Assembly (NCBI GenBank): GCA_009694135.1
Contig: SHVS01000003.1
Coordinates: 1-64,000, forward strand
From: Alphaproteobacteria bacterium
Lineage (GTDB): Bacteria > Pseudomonadota > Alphaproteobacteria > UBA6615
Reading direction: 5' to 3'
DNA length: 64,000 bases
Made by a program: the position numbers and the translations under genes. Position 1 is the first letter of the stretch, and every line of letters starts with the position of its first letter. Under the pieces are notes generated by a model. That model made no database searches. It was not told where the DNA came from and saw only the letters and a list, made by a program, of their open reading frames with translations. This document shows positions 51,689 through 64,000 of this stretch, piece after piece.

Positions 51689-53118
51689 CCGCGGCTCTTC
51701 CCCTCGACATCGGCCTCGTGCATTTCGTCGGCATCGGCGGCATCGGCATGAGCGGCATCGCCGAAACCCTGGCGGCGCTCGGCTATCGCGTGCAGGGTTC
51801 CGATGTGGCGGAAAGCGCGAATGTGTTGCGGCTGCGCGCCCAGGGGATCGCGGTCGCCATCGGCCATAAGGCGGAGAATCTGGGCGAGGCGCAGGTCGTG
51901 GTCTATTCCTCGGCCGTCTCCGCCGACAACCCGGAACTCAAGGCTGCGCGCAATCGCCTGATCCCGGTCGTGCGCCGCGCCGAAATGCTCGGCGAGCTGA
52001 TGCGGCTCAAATGGTCGATCGCCGTCGGCGGCACGCATGGCAAGACCACGACCACCTCGCTGGTAGCGGCGCTGCTCGAAGCCGCGGCGCTCGATCCGAC
52101 CGTAATCAACGGCGGGATCATCAATGCCTACGGCACCAACGCGCGTCTCGGCCAGGGCGATTGGATGGTGGTCGAGGCCGATGAATCCGACGGAAGTTTC
52201 CTGAAGCTGCCGGCGACGATCGCGATCGTGACCAATATCGATCCCGAACACATGGATCACTACGGCAGCTTCGACGCCGTGCGCCAGGCCTTCGCGACCT
52301 TCGCCGGCAATATCCCGTTTTATGGCTTCGCCGTGCTGTGTATCGACCATCCGGAGGTCGCGGCGCTGGCGTCCAAACTCGCCGACCGGCGGGTGATCAG
52401 CTATGGCTTCGCGACCAATGCCGAAGTGCGCGGCGAGATCGAACAGCGCGGACCGGACGGCGCCAAGTTTTCGGTCGAGATCGCGATGCAAGGCAGCCCG
52501 AAGCGGCGCATCGATGGCCTCACCCTGCCGATGCATGGCGTGCACAATGTGCAGAACGCGCTGGCGGCGGTCGCCGTCGCGCAAGCGATGGATCTGCCTG
52601 ACGAGGTGTTGCGCAAGGCGCTGGCCGGTTTTGCTGGCGTCAAGCGCCGCTTCACCAAGACCGGCGAATTCGGCGGTGTCACCGTGATCGACGATTACGG
52701 CCACCATCCGGTCGAAATCGAAGCCGTGCTCAAGGCGGCGCGCGGCGTGACCAAGGGGCGCGTGATCGCCGTGGTGCAGCCGCATCGCTACACGCGACTG
52801 GCATCGCTGTTCGACCAGTTCTGCGAAAGCTTCGCCGATGCCGATACGGTCTTGGTCGCCGATGTCTATCCCGCCGGCGAGCAACCGATCCCAGGCGTTT
52901 CGCGCGATGCGCTGGTCGAGGGTCTGGCCAAGCACGGTCATCCCGATGCGCGTCCGCTTGCCGATCCCAAAGCGCTGGCGCGCGAGATCGTAGCGCTGGC
53001 GCGGCCAGGCGACATTGTCGTGTGCCTTGGCGCCGGCTCGATCACCACTTGGGCCAATGCGCTGCCGGGCGAGTTGGCGGCGCTCGGCCCACGCGTCGTC
53101 GCGGGAACGCGCGCATGA
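51685..53118 (+). CDS. murC: UDP-MurNAc:L-Ala ligase
   Basis: [41 protein letters not shown]. Confidence 0.97.
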   Translation: MTAALPLDIGLVHFVGIGGIGMSGIAETLAALGYRVQGSDVAESANVLRLRAQGIAVAIGHKAENLGEAQVVVYSSAVSADNPELKAARNRLIPVVRRAEMLGELMRLKWSIAVGGTHGKTTTTSLVAALLEAAALDPTVINGGIINAYGTNARLGQGDWMVVEADESDGSFLKLPATIAIVTNIDPEHMDHYGSFDAVRQAFATFAGNIPFYGFAVLCIDHPEVAALASKLADRRVISYGFATNAEVRGEIEQRGPDGAKFSVEIAMQGSPKRRIDGLTLPMHGVHNVQNALAAVAVAQAMDLPDEVLRKALAGFAGVKRRFTKTGEFGGVTVIDDYGHHPVEIEAVLKAARGVTKGRVIAVVQPHRYTRLASLFDQFCESFADADTVLVADVYPAGEQPIPGVSRDALVEGLAKHGHPDARPLADPKALAREIVALARPGDIVVCLGAGSITTWANALPGELAALGPRVVAGTRA

Positions 53119-54050
53119 TGGCAGCCCCGGCCTTGGCAGCCCGTCTCATCGATCGCCTGCCCCCGGTGCGCGGACGACTGGTCGCCGACTCGCCCCTGGC
53201 GCCGATCACTTGGTTCCGCGCCGGCGGCAAGGCGGAGGTGATCTTCCGCCCGACCGATCGCGATGACCTGGCACAGTTTCTGGCCACGAAGCCCAAGGGC
53301 ATTCCAGTAACCGTGATCGGCGTCGCGTCGAACCTTCTCGTGCGCGACGGCGGAATCGACGGCGTGGTCGTGCGGCTGTCGCGCGCCTTCGCCGATATCA
53401 GGATTGACGGCGCCGAAGTCACGGCCGGCGCCGCCGCGATGGATGTCACCATCGCGCGCGAGTGCCGCGACGCCAACCTGGCCGGATTCGAGTTCCTGAT
53501 CGGCGTGCCGGGCACGCTCGGCGGCGCGCTGGCCATGAACGCCGGCGCTTACGACCGCGAGCTGAAAGACGTGGTCGTGGAGGTCGAGGCGCTCGACGCC
53601 GGCGGCGAATTGCATCGGCTCACGCTCAAGGATTGGGCGCCGCGCTATCGCGGCTGCGGCGTGCCAGCGGATTGGATTTTCACCGGCGCGCGGCTCAAGG
53701 GCAGCCGCGGCGACGGCGCGACGATCGCCGGGCGCATGGCCGAGATCCAGGCCGAGCGCGCCCGCACGCAGCCGGTCAAGAGCCGCACCGGCGGCTCGAC
53801 CTTCGCCAACCCGCCGGGCGCGAAAGCGTGGGAGCTGATCGACCAGGCCGGATGCCGCGGCCTGCGCATCGGCGGCGCAATGGTCTCCGAGCTGCACACC
53901 AATTTCCTGATCAACACCGGCGGGGCGACGGCCGCCGATCTCGAAGCCCTGGGCGAAGAGGTGCGGCGGCGCGTGAAGGCCAAATCTGGCATCACGCTCG
54001 AATGGGAAATCCGCCGCATCGGAAGTGCCAAGGAGGCCGCGCATGGCTAA
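53115..54050 (+). CDS. murB: UDP-N-acetylmuramate dehydrogenase
   Basis: [66 protein letters not shown]. Confidence 0.96.
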   Translation: MMAAPALAARLIDRLPPVRGRLVADSPLAPITWFRAGGKAEVIFRPTDRDDLAQFLATKPKGIPVTVIGVASNLLVRDGGIDGVVVRLSRAFADIRIDGAEVTAGAAAMDVTIARECRDANLAGFEFLIGVPGTLGGALAMNAGAYDRELKDVVVEVEALDAGGELHRLTLKDWAPRYRGCGVPADWIFTGARLKGSRGDGATIAGRMAEIQAERARTQPVKSRTGGSTFANPPGAKAWELIDQAGCRGLRIGGAMVSELHTNFLINTGGATAADLEALGEEVRRRVKAKSGITLEWEIRRIGSAKEAAHG

Positions 54051-54954
54051 GCGGGTCACTGTCCTCATGGGCGGCTGGTCGTCGGAGCGCGAGGTCTCGC
54101 TCGTCTCCGGCCGCGAGAGCGCCAAGGCGCTGCGCGCCGCCGGCTACACGGTCGAGGAATACGACGTGACGCGCGATATCGGCGCACTGGTGAAGGCGCT
54201 GTCGCCCGCGCCGGATGCGGTGTTCAACGCGCTGCACGGCCGCTTCGGCGAAGACGGCACCATCCAGGGCCTGCTTGATCTGCTCGCCATCCCGTACACC
54301 CACTCGGGCGTGCTCGCCTCGGCACTGGCGATGGACAAGGTGGTGACCAAGCGCGTGCTGGCCACGGCCGGCATCCGCGTTCCGGAAGAGGTGGTGACCA
54401 CGCGTGCGCAAGCCATGGCCGGCGATCTGATGCCGCGTCCCTATGTGGCCAAGCCGATCTTCGAGGGATCGAGCGTCGGCGTCGAGATCGTGTTCGAGGG
54501 CGATCCCCTGCCCCGCTTCGCCGACTGGGAAGAGGGCGATGGGGTCATGGTCGAGCGCTACATTCCCGGCCGCGAATTGACCGTAACCGTGATGGGCGAG
54601 CGTCCGTTGGCGGTGACCGAAATCCGCGCCCACAACGGCTTCTATGACTTCACGGCGAAATACACCGAAGGCCGCGCCAGCCACCTGATCCCGGCGCCGA
54701 TCGTGCCGGCCGCCTATCAAGAGGCGCTTGATACCGCCCGGCGCGCGCATGATGCACTTGGTTGCCGCGGCGTTTCACGCGTCGATTTTCGCTACGACGA
54801 CACGGCAGGCGAGCCGGGCGCGCTCTATTTTCTCGAAATCAACACCCAGCCGGGCATGACGCCGCTTTCGCTGGTGCCCGAACAGGCCGCGCATTGCGGC
54901 ATCGACTTTCCGCAGCTGGTCGCATGGATGGTGGAGCACGCACAATGGGGCTGA
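54043..54954 (+). CDS. ddl: D-alanine-D-alanine ligase
   Basis: RVTVLMGGWSSEREVSLVSG; FLEINTQPGMTPLSLVPEQA. Confidence 0.97.
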   Translation: MAKRVTVLMGGWSSEREVSLVSGRESAKALRAAGYTVEEYDVTRDIGALVKALSPAPDAVFNALHGRFGEDGTIQGLLDLLAIPYTHSGVLASALAMDKVVTKRVLATAGIRVPEEVVTTRAQAMAGDLMPRPYVAKPIFEGSSVGVEIVFEGDPLPRFADWEEGDGVMVERYIPGRELTVTVMGERPLAVTEIRAHNGFYDFTAKYTEGRASHLIPAPIVPAAYQEALDTARRAHDALGCRGVSRVDFRYDDTAGEPGALYFLEINTQPGMTPLSLVPEQAAHCGIDFPQLVAWMVEHAQWG

Positions 54955-55790
54955 CAATGACGGCGCGCCGAAGCGGGCTGGCTCGAGCCGTTCGCCGCGA
55001 CGCGCTACTCCGCACACTGGCAGTCGCGGTTTTTGCCATCGCCGCTTTCGTCCTGATCGGGCTTGGCCACCGCGCGATCGCAACCGGAATGCCGGCCAGC
55101 GCGCTGGCCTGGGCGGAGGATCGTTTCTATGCCATGACCGCCTCCGCCGGGCTGGTGCTGCACCGAGTGGAGATCATCGGCAACAATCAGACCGCGCGCG
55201 ATGAGGTCTTGGCTGCTCTCGACGCTGAAATCGGCACGCCGATCCTGGCGATCGATCTGGCGGCGGCGCAGGCGCATTTGTCCGCCGAGGGTTGGATCGC
55301 GCGCGTTGCCATCGAGCGGCGCCTGCCGGATGCGCTCAATGTCACGATCGAGGAACGCATTCCGGCCGCCTTGTGGCAGCAGGATGGGAAGTTCGCGCTG
55401 ATCGATCGCGCGGGGACCGTGATCACCCGCAGCGCGAACACGCTTGGACAGTTCCTCGATTTGCCGCAACTCGTCGGCCCGGACGCGCCGAAGCATGCGG
55501 AGAATTTGCTCGACGCGCTCGACGCCGCGCCCGAGTTGCGCGGCAAGCTGAATGCCGCCGCGCGCGTCGGCGGGCGGCGCTGGTCGCTGTATTTCACCGG
55601 CGGGCTGGAAGTGAGGCTGCCGGAAGAAAATATCGGCGGCGCCATCGAACGGCTTGCCAGCATGGAGCGCACGGGCGCGTTGTTCGCGCGTGACCTCCGA
55701 GTCGTTGATTTGCGCGTCGCCGACCGGATCGTGGTCCGAACGCCGCCGCGCACAATCGTTTCACCGCCGCAAGTCGCCAAACGGCCCTAA
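54945..55790 (+). CDS. ftsQ: Cell division protein FtsQ
   Basis: POTRA-like VEIIGNNQTARDEVLAALDAEIGTPILAIDLAAAQAHLSAEGWIARVAIERRLPDALNVTIEERIPAALWQ. Confidence 0.93.
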   Translation: MGLTMTARRSGLARAVRRDALLRTLAVAVFAIAAFVLIGLGHRAIATGMPASALAWAEDRFYAMTASAGLVLHRVEIIGNNQTARDEVLAALDAEIGTPILAIDLAAAQAHLSAEGWIARVAIERRLPDALNVTIEERIPAALWQQDGKFALIDRAGTVITRSANTLGQFLDLPQLVGPDAPKHAENLLDALDAAPELRGKLNAAARVGGRRWSLYFTGGLEVRLPEENIGGAIERLASMERTGALFARDLRVVDLRVADRIVVRTPPRTIVSPPQVAKRP

Positions 55791-55830
55791 TCGCGAACAG
55801 AGAACAAGGAGCGGAAACGGACCGACGCGC

Positions 55831-57084
55831 ATGCAGAATGGATCGATGACCAAGAACGGACTGGTTGCCGCGCTCGATGTCGGATCGAGCAAGGTGTGCT
55901 GCTTCATCGCGCGTCTGCAGTCGGATGCTCCGCCGCGCGTGATCGGCGTCGGCCATCAGGCGAGCCAAGGCGTGAAAAGCGGCGTGATCACCGATATGGA
56001 AGCGGCCGAGGGAGCGATCCTGCAAGCGGTGCATGACGCCGAGAAAATGGCCGGCGAAACGGTGCGTTCGGTCATCGTCAATCTTTCGGCCGGGCGCCCT
56101 GCCTCGCATGCGATGGACATCGAGGTCTCGATCGCCGGCCATGCCGTCGAAGATGCCGATGTGCGCCGCGCCTTGTCGCAAACGCGCGAAGCCAAGGGAT
56201 TGGCCGACAACGAGCTGATTCATCTTCTGCCGACCGGCTTCGCCATCGACGGCCACGGCGGCATCCGCGATCCGCGCGGCATGTATGGCGACCGGCTGGG
56301 GGTGAGCGTCCACATGATCACCGCCGCCACCGGCGCGGTGCGCAATCTCAAGACCACGATCGAGCGCTGCCATCTGGCGGTGGATTCCTTCGTGGTCAGC
56401 GCCTATGCCGCCGGCCTCGCCACGCTCGTCGAGGACGAGATCGCGCTCGGCGCCACGCTGATCGACATGGGCGGAGGAACCACCTCCATTGCCGTTTTTC
56501 ACGATGGGCAAGTGGTCTTCACCGACAGCATCGCCGTCGGCGGCAAGCATGTGACCTCCGATATCGCTCGCGGATTGTCGACGCCGGTCGCCAGCGCGGA
56601 GCGGATCAAGACGCTCTACGGCTGCGCCATCGCCGTCGAGGAAGACGAGTTGGAAGTCATCGACGTGCCGCAGGTCGGCGAGGACAACCATGAGACGCCC
56701 AACCATGTGCCGAGGTCGATCCTCAACGGCGTAATCCAGCCGCGGCTGGAGGAGACGCTCGAGTTGGTGCGCGGGCGCCTGGAAGCATCGGGTGTGTCCG
56801 CGCTCGCCGGACGACGCGTCGTGCTGACCGGCGGTGCAAGCCAGATACAGGGCGCGCGCGAACTCGCCGCCGCCATATTGGATCGTCACGTCCGGCTTGG
56901 TCGCCCGCAGCGTTTGCGCGGGTTGGCCGAGGCGGTATCCGGCCCGGCCTTCGCCACGGTCGCCGGGCTGATCGCCTTTGCGCAAGGGTCGACGCCTTAT
57001 TGGGCATCGCCATTGCCGATCGAGATCGGGCAACCGGCCAGCATCGTCGGCCGATTGCAGGGGTGGATTCGTGCGCACCTCTAG
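55831..57084 (+). CDS. ftsA: Cell division protein FtsA
   Basis: VAALDVGSSKVCCFIARLQ; GATLIDMGGGTTSIAVFHDGQVVFTDSIAVGGKHVTSDIARGLSTP. Confidence 0.97.
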   Translation: MQNGSMTKNGLVAALDVGSSKVCCFIARLQSDAPPRVIGVGHQASQGVKSGVITDMEAAEGAILQAVHDAEKMAGETVRSVIVNLSAGRPASHAMDIEVSIAGHAVEDADVRRALSQTREAKGLADNELIHLLPTGFAIDGHGGIRDPRGMYGDRLGVSVHMITAATGAVRNLKTTIERCHLAVDSFVVSAYAAGLATLVEDEIALGATLIDMGGGTTSIAVFHDGQVVFTDSIAVGGKHVTSDIARGLSTPVASAERIKTLYGCAIAVEEDELEVIDVPQVGEDNHETPNHVPRSILNGVIQPRLEETLELVRGRLEASGVSALAGRRVVLTGGASQIQGARELAAAILDRHVRLGRPQRLRGLAEAVSGPAFATVAGLIAFAQGSTPYWASPLPIEIGQPASIVGRLQGWIRAHL

Positions 57085-57192
57085 CCCGAACTTCGTTATT
57101 CCCCGCTTCTGGCCTGCTCTAGGGGGGTCTGCGGGAACGCCACGCCGTGCGGCGCTTCGCCACGGCAAGGAGAGGGACGACAGGAGGACTTC

Positions 57193-58767
57193 ATGGGTTT
57201 GATTCTAAGTCTGCCGGGGGCCGAGGCTGAGCTGAAGCCCCGTATCACCGTGATCGGCGTTGGCGGCGCGGGCTGCAATGCCGTGAACAACATGATCCGC
57301 TCCAGCCTTGATGGGGTGGAGTTCGTGGTCGCCAACACCGATGCGCAGGCCTTGCGCCTGTCGCAATGCGAACGGCGCGTTCAGCTGGGAATGAACGTGA
57401 CCAACGGCCTTGGCTCCGGCGCCCGGCCCGATGTGGGTCGCGCCTCGGCCGAGGAATGCTTGGACGTGATCCAGGATCACCTCCAGGGCTCCAATATGGC
57501 GTTCATCACCGCCGGCATGGGCGGCGGCACCGGCACCGGAGCAGCGCCGGTCATCGCCCGCGTCGCGCGCGAGCTTGGCATCCTCACCGTCGGCGTGGTC
57601 ACCAAGCCGTTCCACTTCGAAGGTCAGCACCGCATGGCGCTCGCCGAGGAAGGCCTGCGCGAGCTGCAAGAGTATGTCGACACGCTGATCGTGATCCCGA
57701 ACCAGAATTTGTTCCGGGTCGCGAATGAGAAAACCACCTTCGCCGACGCCTTCAAGATGGCTGACAACGTGCTTTATTCCGGCGTGCGCGGCGTCACCGA
57801 TCTGATGATCATGCCGGGTCTGATCAATCTCGACTTCGCCGATATCCGTACCGTCATGGCCGAGATGGGCAAGGCGATGATGGGCACCGGCGAGGCGTCC
57901 GGCGAGCGCCGTGCGATCGAGGCGGCGGAAGCGGCGATCGCCAACCCGCTGCTCGAAGACGTCTCGATGAAGGGCGCGCGCGGCTTGCTGATCAACATCA
58001 CCGGCGGGCTCGACATGACGCTGTTCGAGGTGGACGAGGCCGCCAACCGCATCCGCGAGGAAGTCGACGAGAAGGCCAACATCATCTTTGGCTCGACCTT
58101 CGACCAGAGCATGGAAGGCGTGATGCGGGTATCGATCGTGGCGACGGGCATCGAAGCCGCTTCGCGCAAGGAAGCCGTGCGCCCGGCGGCGGGGAACACG
58201 GCCAAGACGCCATCGAACCCGCCCGCGGCCAAGAAGCCGGAACCGCAGCCAATCATGGTCACTCCGCCGGCCCCAGCCGAGGCCGAGTTCGAGGTCGAGG
58301 AAATCCCGGAGCCGATCGCGATGCCGATCGCGGCCACCGGAACCGACGGTCCGATGCGGGCCCCGATGGCGATCAACGCCGGCAACGGCGCAACGACTGG
58401 CCGCCCAGCGTCGACCGGCCACCCGCTGCTGCCGCAGGGAGTGAAGCCGGCCCTGCAACCAGCGGGAAGCGTCGTGTCCCAGACCGTTTCCCGCCCGGCG
58501 CCGCGGCCGGTTGCTGAAGCGGCCGCGGAATCGAAGGTGGAACCGCGCAAGTCCGGCTTCGATCTGTTCAAGCGCGTGACCAATGCCGCACGCGGGACCT
58601 TCCCCGGAGCGCGTAACGCGCAACCGACGGCATCGGCCCCCAGCGTCTCCGCTCCGGTCATCCGTACCGCCGCGCCCGCCGGAAATGAAGCGGCGGTATC
58701 CGAGACGCCGCAAGGCCAAGACGGTGTTATGGAAATTCCTTCTTTCCTCCGCCGCCAGGCCAACTAA
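57193..58767 (+). CDS. ftsZ: Cell division protein FtsZ
   Basis: [52 protein letters not shown]-terminal [11 protein letters not shown]. Confidence 0.98.
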   Translation: MGLILSLPGAEAELKPRITVIGVGGAGCNAVNNMIRSSLDGVEFVVANTDAQALRLSQCERRVQLGMNVTNGLGSGARPDVGRASAEECLDVIQDHLQGSNMAFITAGMGGGTGTGAAPVIARVARELGILTVGVVTKPFHFEGQHRMALAEEGLRELQEYVDTLIVIPNQNLFRVANEKTTFADAFKMADNVLYSGVRGVTDLMIMPGLINLDFADIRTVMAEMGKAMMGTGEASGERRAIEAAEAAIANPLLEDVSMKGARGLLINITGGLDMTLFEVDEAANRIREEVDEKANIIFGSTFDQSMEGVMRVSIVATGIEAASRKEAVRPAAGNTAKTPSNPPAAKKPEPQPIMVTPPAPAEAEFEVEEIPEPIAMPIAATGTDGPMRAPMAINAGNGATTGRPASTGHPLLPQGVKPALQPAGSVVSQTVSRPAPRPVAEAAAESKVEPRKSGFDLFKRVTNAARGTFPGARNAQPTASAPSVSAPVIRTAAPAGNEAAVSETPQGQDGVMEIPSFLRRQAN

Positions 58768-58809
58768 CTCTGCGACCGGCCAGCGCTCGCTTCGCCGGCT
58801 ACGCCGACA

Positions 58810-58847
58810 GAAAAGGGCCGCCCCGCTCACGTGGGGCGGCCGTTTTC
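58810..58847 (+). terminator. Terminator hairpin after ftsZ
   Basis: gaaaagggccgcccc-gctcacgt-ggggcggccgttttc. Confidence 0.75.
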
Positions 58848-59069
58848 TTGGCGCCCTTCCTGCCCCGTCACAATTGGTAACAATGAGTGACTTGGCGCTG
58901 AGATTCCAAGGCGTTAGACCTTCGCTGTCGATTCACATGCGAGTTTGTCCGCGGCTGATTGAGCGTTCGCAGCCAGGGACGGGGGCGCATGGTGCCGGGA
59001 GCGGCCCGCGGGGGCGGGTCGATGGGGCAGCCGGTAAGCCGGTAAGACGACACATGGGGGGATAGGTCT

Positions 59070-59990
59070 TTGGTCAGGACCGCAAACGCACTTCGGCAAC
59101 AGACGTTAGGCGCGGCCATTGCGTGTCGCGGCGTGGGTTTGCACTCGGGCCGCCCGGTAACGCTGACATTGCGCCCGGCCGCAGCCCGATCCGGCATCCG
59201 CTTTCGCCGGGTCGATCGCGCCGCCGATGGCTTCGAAGTTGCAGCGGACATCGATCATGTCGTCGATAGCCGGATGGCGACGGCGATCGGCGCCGCCTCC
59301 GGTCCGCGCATCGGCACGGTCGAGCATCTGCTGGCCGCCCTGTCGGGTTGCGGCATCGATAACGCTTTGCTGGATCTTGATGGCCCGGAAGTGCCGATCA
59401 TGGATGGCAGCGCCGCGCCCTTCGTGTTTCTGATCGAATGCGCCGGCATCGTGGCCCAAGATGCGCCGCGCCGGGCGATCGAAGTACTCCGCCCCGTGAC
59501 CGTCACGGATGGCGACAAGCGCGCCGAGCTGCTGCCCGGTTCCGGCTGCGCGCTTTCCTTCCAAATCGATTTTCCCAGCGCCGCGATCGGCCGCCAGAAC
59601 GCCGCGATACGTCTTGTGAACGGCACGTTCAAGCACGATATCGCACCGGCGCGCACCTTCGGCTTCGAGCATGAGGTGGCGGCGCTGCGCGCGGCCGGGC
59701 TCGCCGCCGGCGGCAACCTGACCAACGCCATCGTCGTGCGCGGCAATGAGGTGATAAACGACGAAGGCCTGCGCTTCCGGGATGAATTCGTCCGCCACAA
59801 GCTTTTGGACAGCATCGGCGATTTGTACCTCGCCGGCGCCCCGATCGTCGGCCAGTTCCGGGGCCTGCGTTCCGGTCATGCGCTGAATCACGCGCTGGTG
59901 CGCGCCCTGCGCGCCAGCCCGCAGTCCTGGCGCTGGACCGAGGCCGTAGCGGACTCGGAACCAGCCTATCGCGCCCGTTCCTACGCTTAG
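59070..59990 (+). CDS. lpxC: UDP-3-O-acyl-N-acetylglucosamine deacetylase
   Basis: RQQTLGAAIACRGVGLHSGRPVTLTLRPA; TVEHLLAALSGCGIDNALLDLDGPEVPIMDGSAAPFV. Confidence 0.97.
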   Translation: MVRTANALRQQTLGAAIACRGVGLHSGRPVTLTLRPAAARSGIRFRRVDRAADGFEVAADIDHVVDSRMATAIGAASGPRIGTVEHLLAALSGCGIDNALLDLDGPEVPIMDGSAAPFVFLIECAGIVAQDAPRRAIEVLRPVTVTDGDKRAELLPGSGCALSFQIDFPSAAIGRQNAAIRLVNGTFKHDIAPARTFGFEHEVAALRAAGLAAGGNLTNAIVVRGNEVINDEGLRFRDEFVRHKLLDSIGDLYLAGAPIVGQFRGLRSGHALNHALVRALRASPQSWRWTEAVADSEPAYRARSYA

Positions 59991-60083
59991 GGCCCGGTTG
60001 CTACCCAGCACAACCGCTGGAGTCACACGCGAAACCCGCTATAGTCCTCCGCTCGAAGCTTGGCATGCTGGGAGGGCGGCGCT

Positions 60084-60911
60084 ATGCGGCCATGGAATGT
60101 CGGTATGACGCGGGCAGCGCTGGCCGTTACGGTCGTTGCCCTGGCTGGGCTGTTGTCCGGCTGCGCCGCCGATAAGTCGCAGGACTACGTCGAGCGCCCG
60201 GTCGAACAGCTCTATAACGAAGCCGTCGACCTCCTGGCCAAAAACGACCTCAAGGGCGCAGCCAAGGCGTTCGACGAGGTCGAGCGTCAGCACCCCTATT
60301 CCTCCTGGGCGAACAAGGCTCAGGTCATGTCGGCCTTCTCGCATTATCAGGCGGGCGAGTACGACGAGGCGATTCTGGCCGCGGAGCGGTTCATCGAGCT
60401 GCATCCGGGCAGCCCCGACGCGCCCTACGCCTATTATCTAAAGGGGCTTTCCTACTACGAGCAGATCTCCCAGGTTTCGCGCGACCAGAAGATGACGGTC
60501 CGGGCGCAGTCTTCACTGCAAGAGCTGATGCGCCGCTACCCGGAGAGCGAGTACGCGCGCGACGCGCGGATCAAGCTCGACTTGGTCAATGACCACCTGG
60601 CCGGCAAGGAGATGGAGGTCGGCCGCTACTATCTGAAGCGGGGCAATTATATGGCGGCGATCAACCGCTTCCGCGCCGTGCTCGACACCTATCAGACAAC
60701 CTCGCATGCGCCCGAAGCGCTGCACCGCCTGGCCGAGTCCTACACCGCGCTCGGGCTGATCGAAGAAGCGCGACAGGTGGCGACCGTGTTGGGGCATAAT
60801 TTCCCCAATAGCCCCTGGTATCTCGACAGCTATCAGACGGTTCAAGGCGTGCGCCTGGACACTGGCGAGCCGCCGGCGACCGGGTTTTTTGGCCGGCTGT
60901 GGCCGTTCTGA
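60084..60911 (+). CDS. bamD: Outer membrane protein assembly factor BamD
   Basis: Lipobox LLSGC; TPR region DEVERQHPYSSWANKAQVMSAFSHYQAGEYDEAILAAERFIELHP. Confidence 0.95.
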   Translation: MRPWNVGMTRAALAVTVVALAGLLSGCAADKSQDYVERPVEQLYNEAVDLLAKNDLKGAAKAFDEVERQHPYSSWANKAQVMSAFSHYQAGEYDEAILAAERFIELHPGSPDAPYAYYLKGLSYYEQISQVSRDQKMTVRAQSSLQELMRRYPESEYARDARIKLDLVNDHLAGKEMEVGRYYLKRGNYMAAINRFRAVLDTYQTTSHAPEALHRLAESYTALGLIEEARQVATVLGHNFPNSPWYLDSYQTVQGVRLDTGEPPATGFFGRLWPF

Positions 60912-60926
60912 CCGTCTAGCCGCGCG

Positions 60927-64000
<3,074 letters not shown>

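Overview
High-GC alphaproteobacterial chromosomal window (Rhodospirillales-like by gene content; this is inference). Left part: nadD-rsfS-rlmH-envC-ctpA-yibQ-rppH, asd, ilvC/ilvH/ilvB, miaA, serB, hflK-hflC-degP, mrp, thyX. Middle: a permuted two-piece tmRNA gene next to sspB, then tfoX-like, fumC, an AsmA-family gene, putA, a methyltransferase/ATP-grasp fusion, 5-oxoprolinase, a TerB/DnaJ protein, an ABC-F ATPase, an EamA transporter and RNase P RNA. Right part (40.3-64 kb): an uninterrupted dcw cluster mraZ-rsmH-ftsL-ftsI-murEF-mraY-murD-ftsW-murGCB-ddl-ftsQAZ-lpxC, followed by bamD-recN-ligA (partial). Main points to check: (i) the SAM-methyltransferase + Ddl-like ATP-grasp fusion with an (Asn-Gly)n linker and a long structured leader; (ii) ssrA adjacent to the gene for its tag adaptor SspB, with predicted tag ANDNNRLALAA; (iii) a ~100-bp element (34-nt palindrome plus two ATTTTTNCTCCGGC repeats) apparently inserted in frame in a GNAT gene, with the same repeat signature upstream of nadD; (iv) lesions in envC, yibQ, putA and the rsfS start codon, which are either real decay or assembly errors. 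All assignments come from reading motifs by eye; no database search was run.
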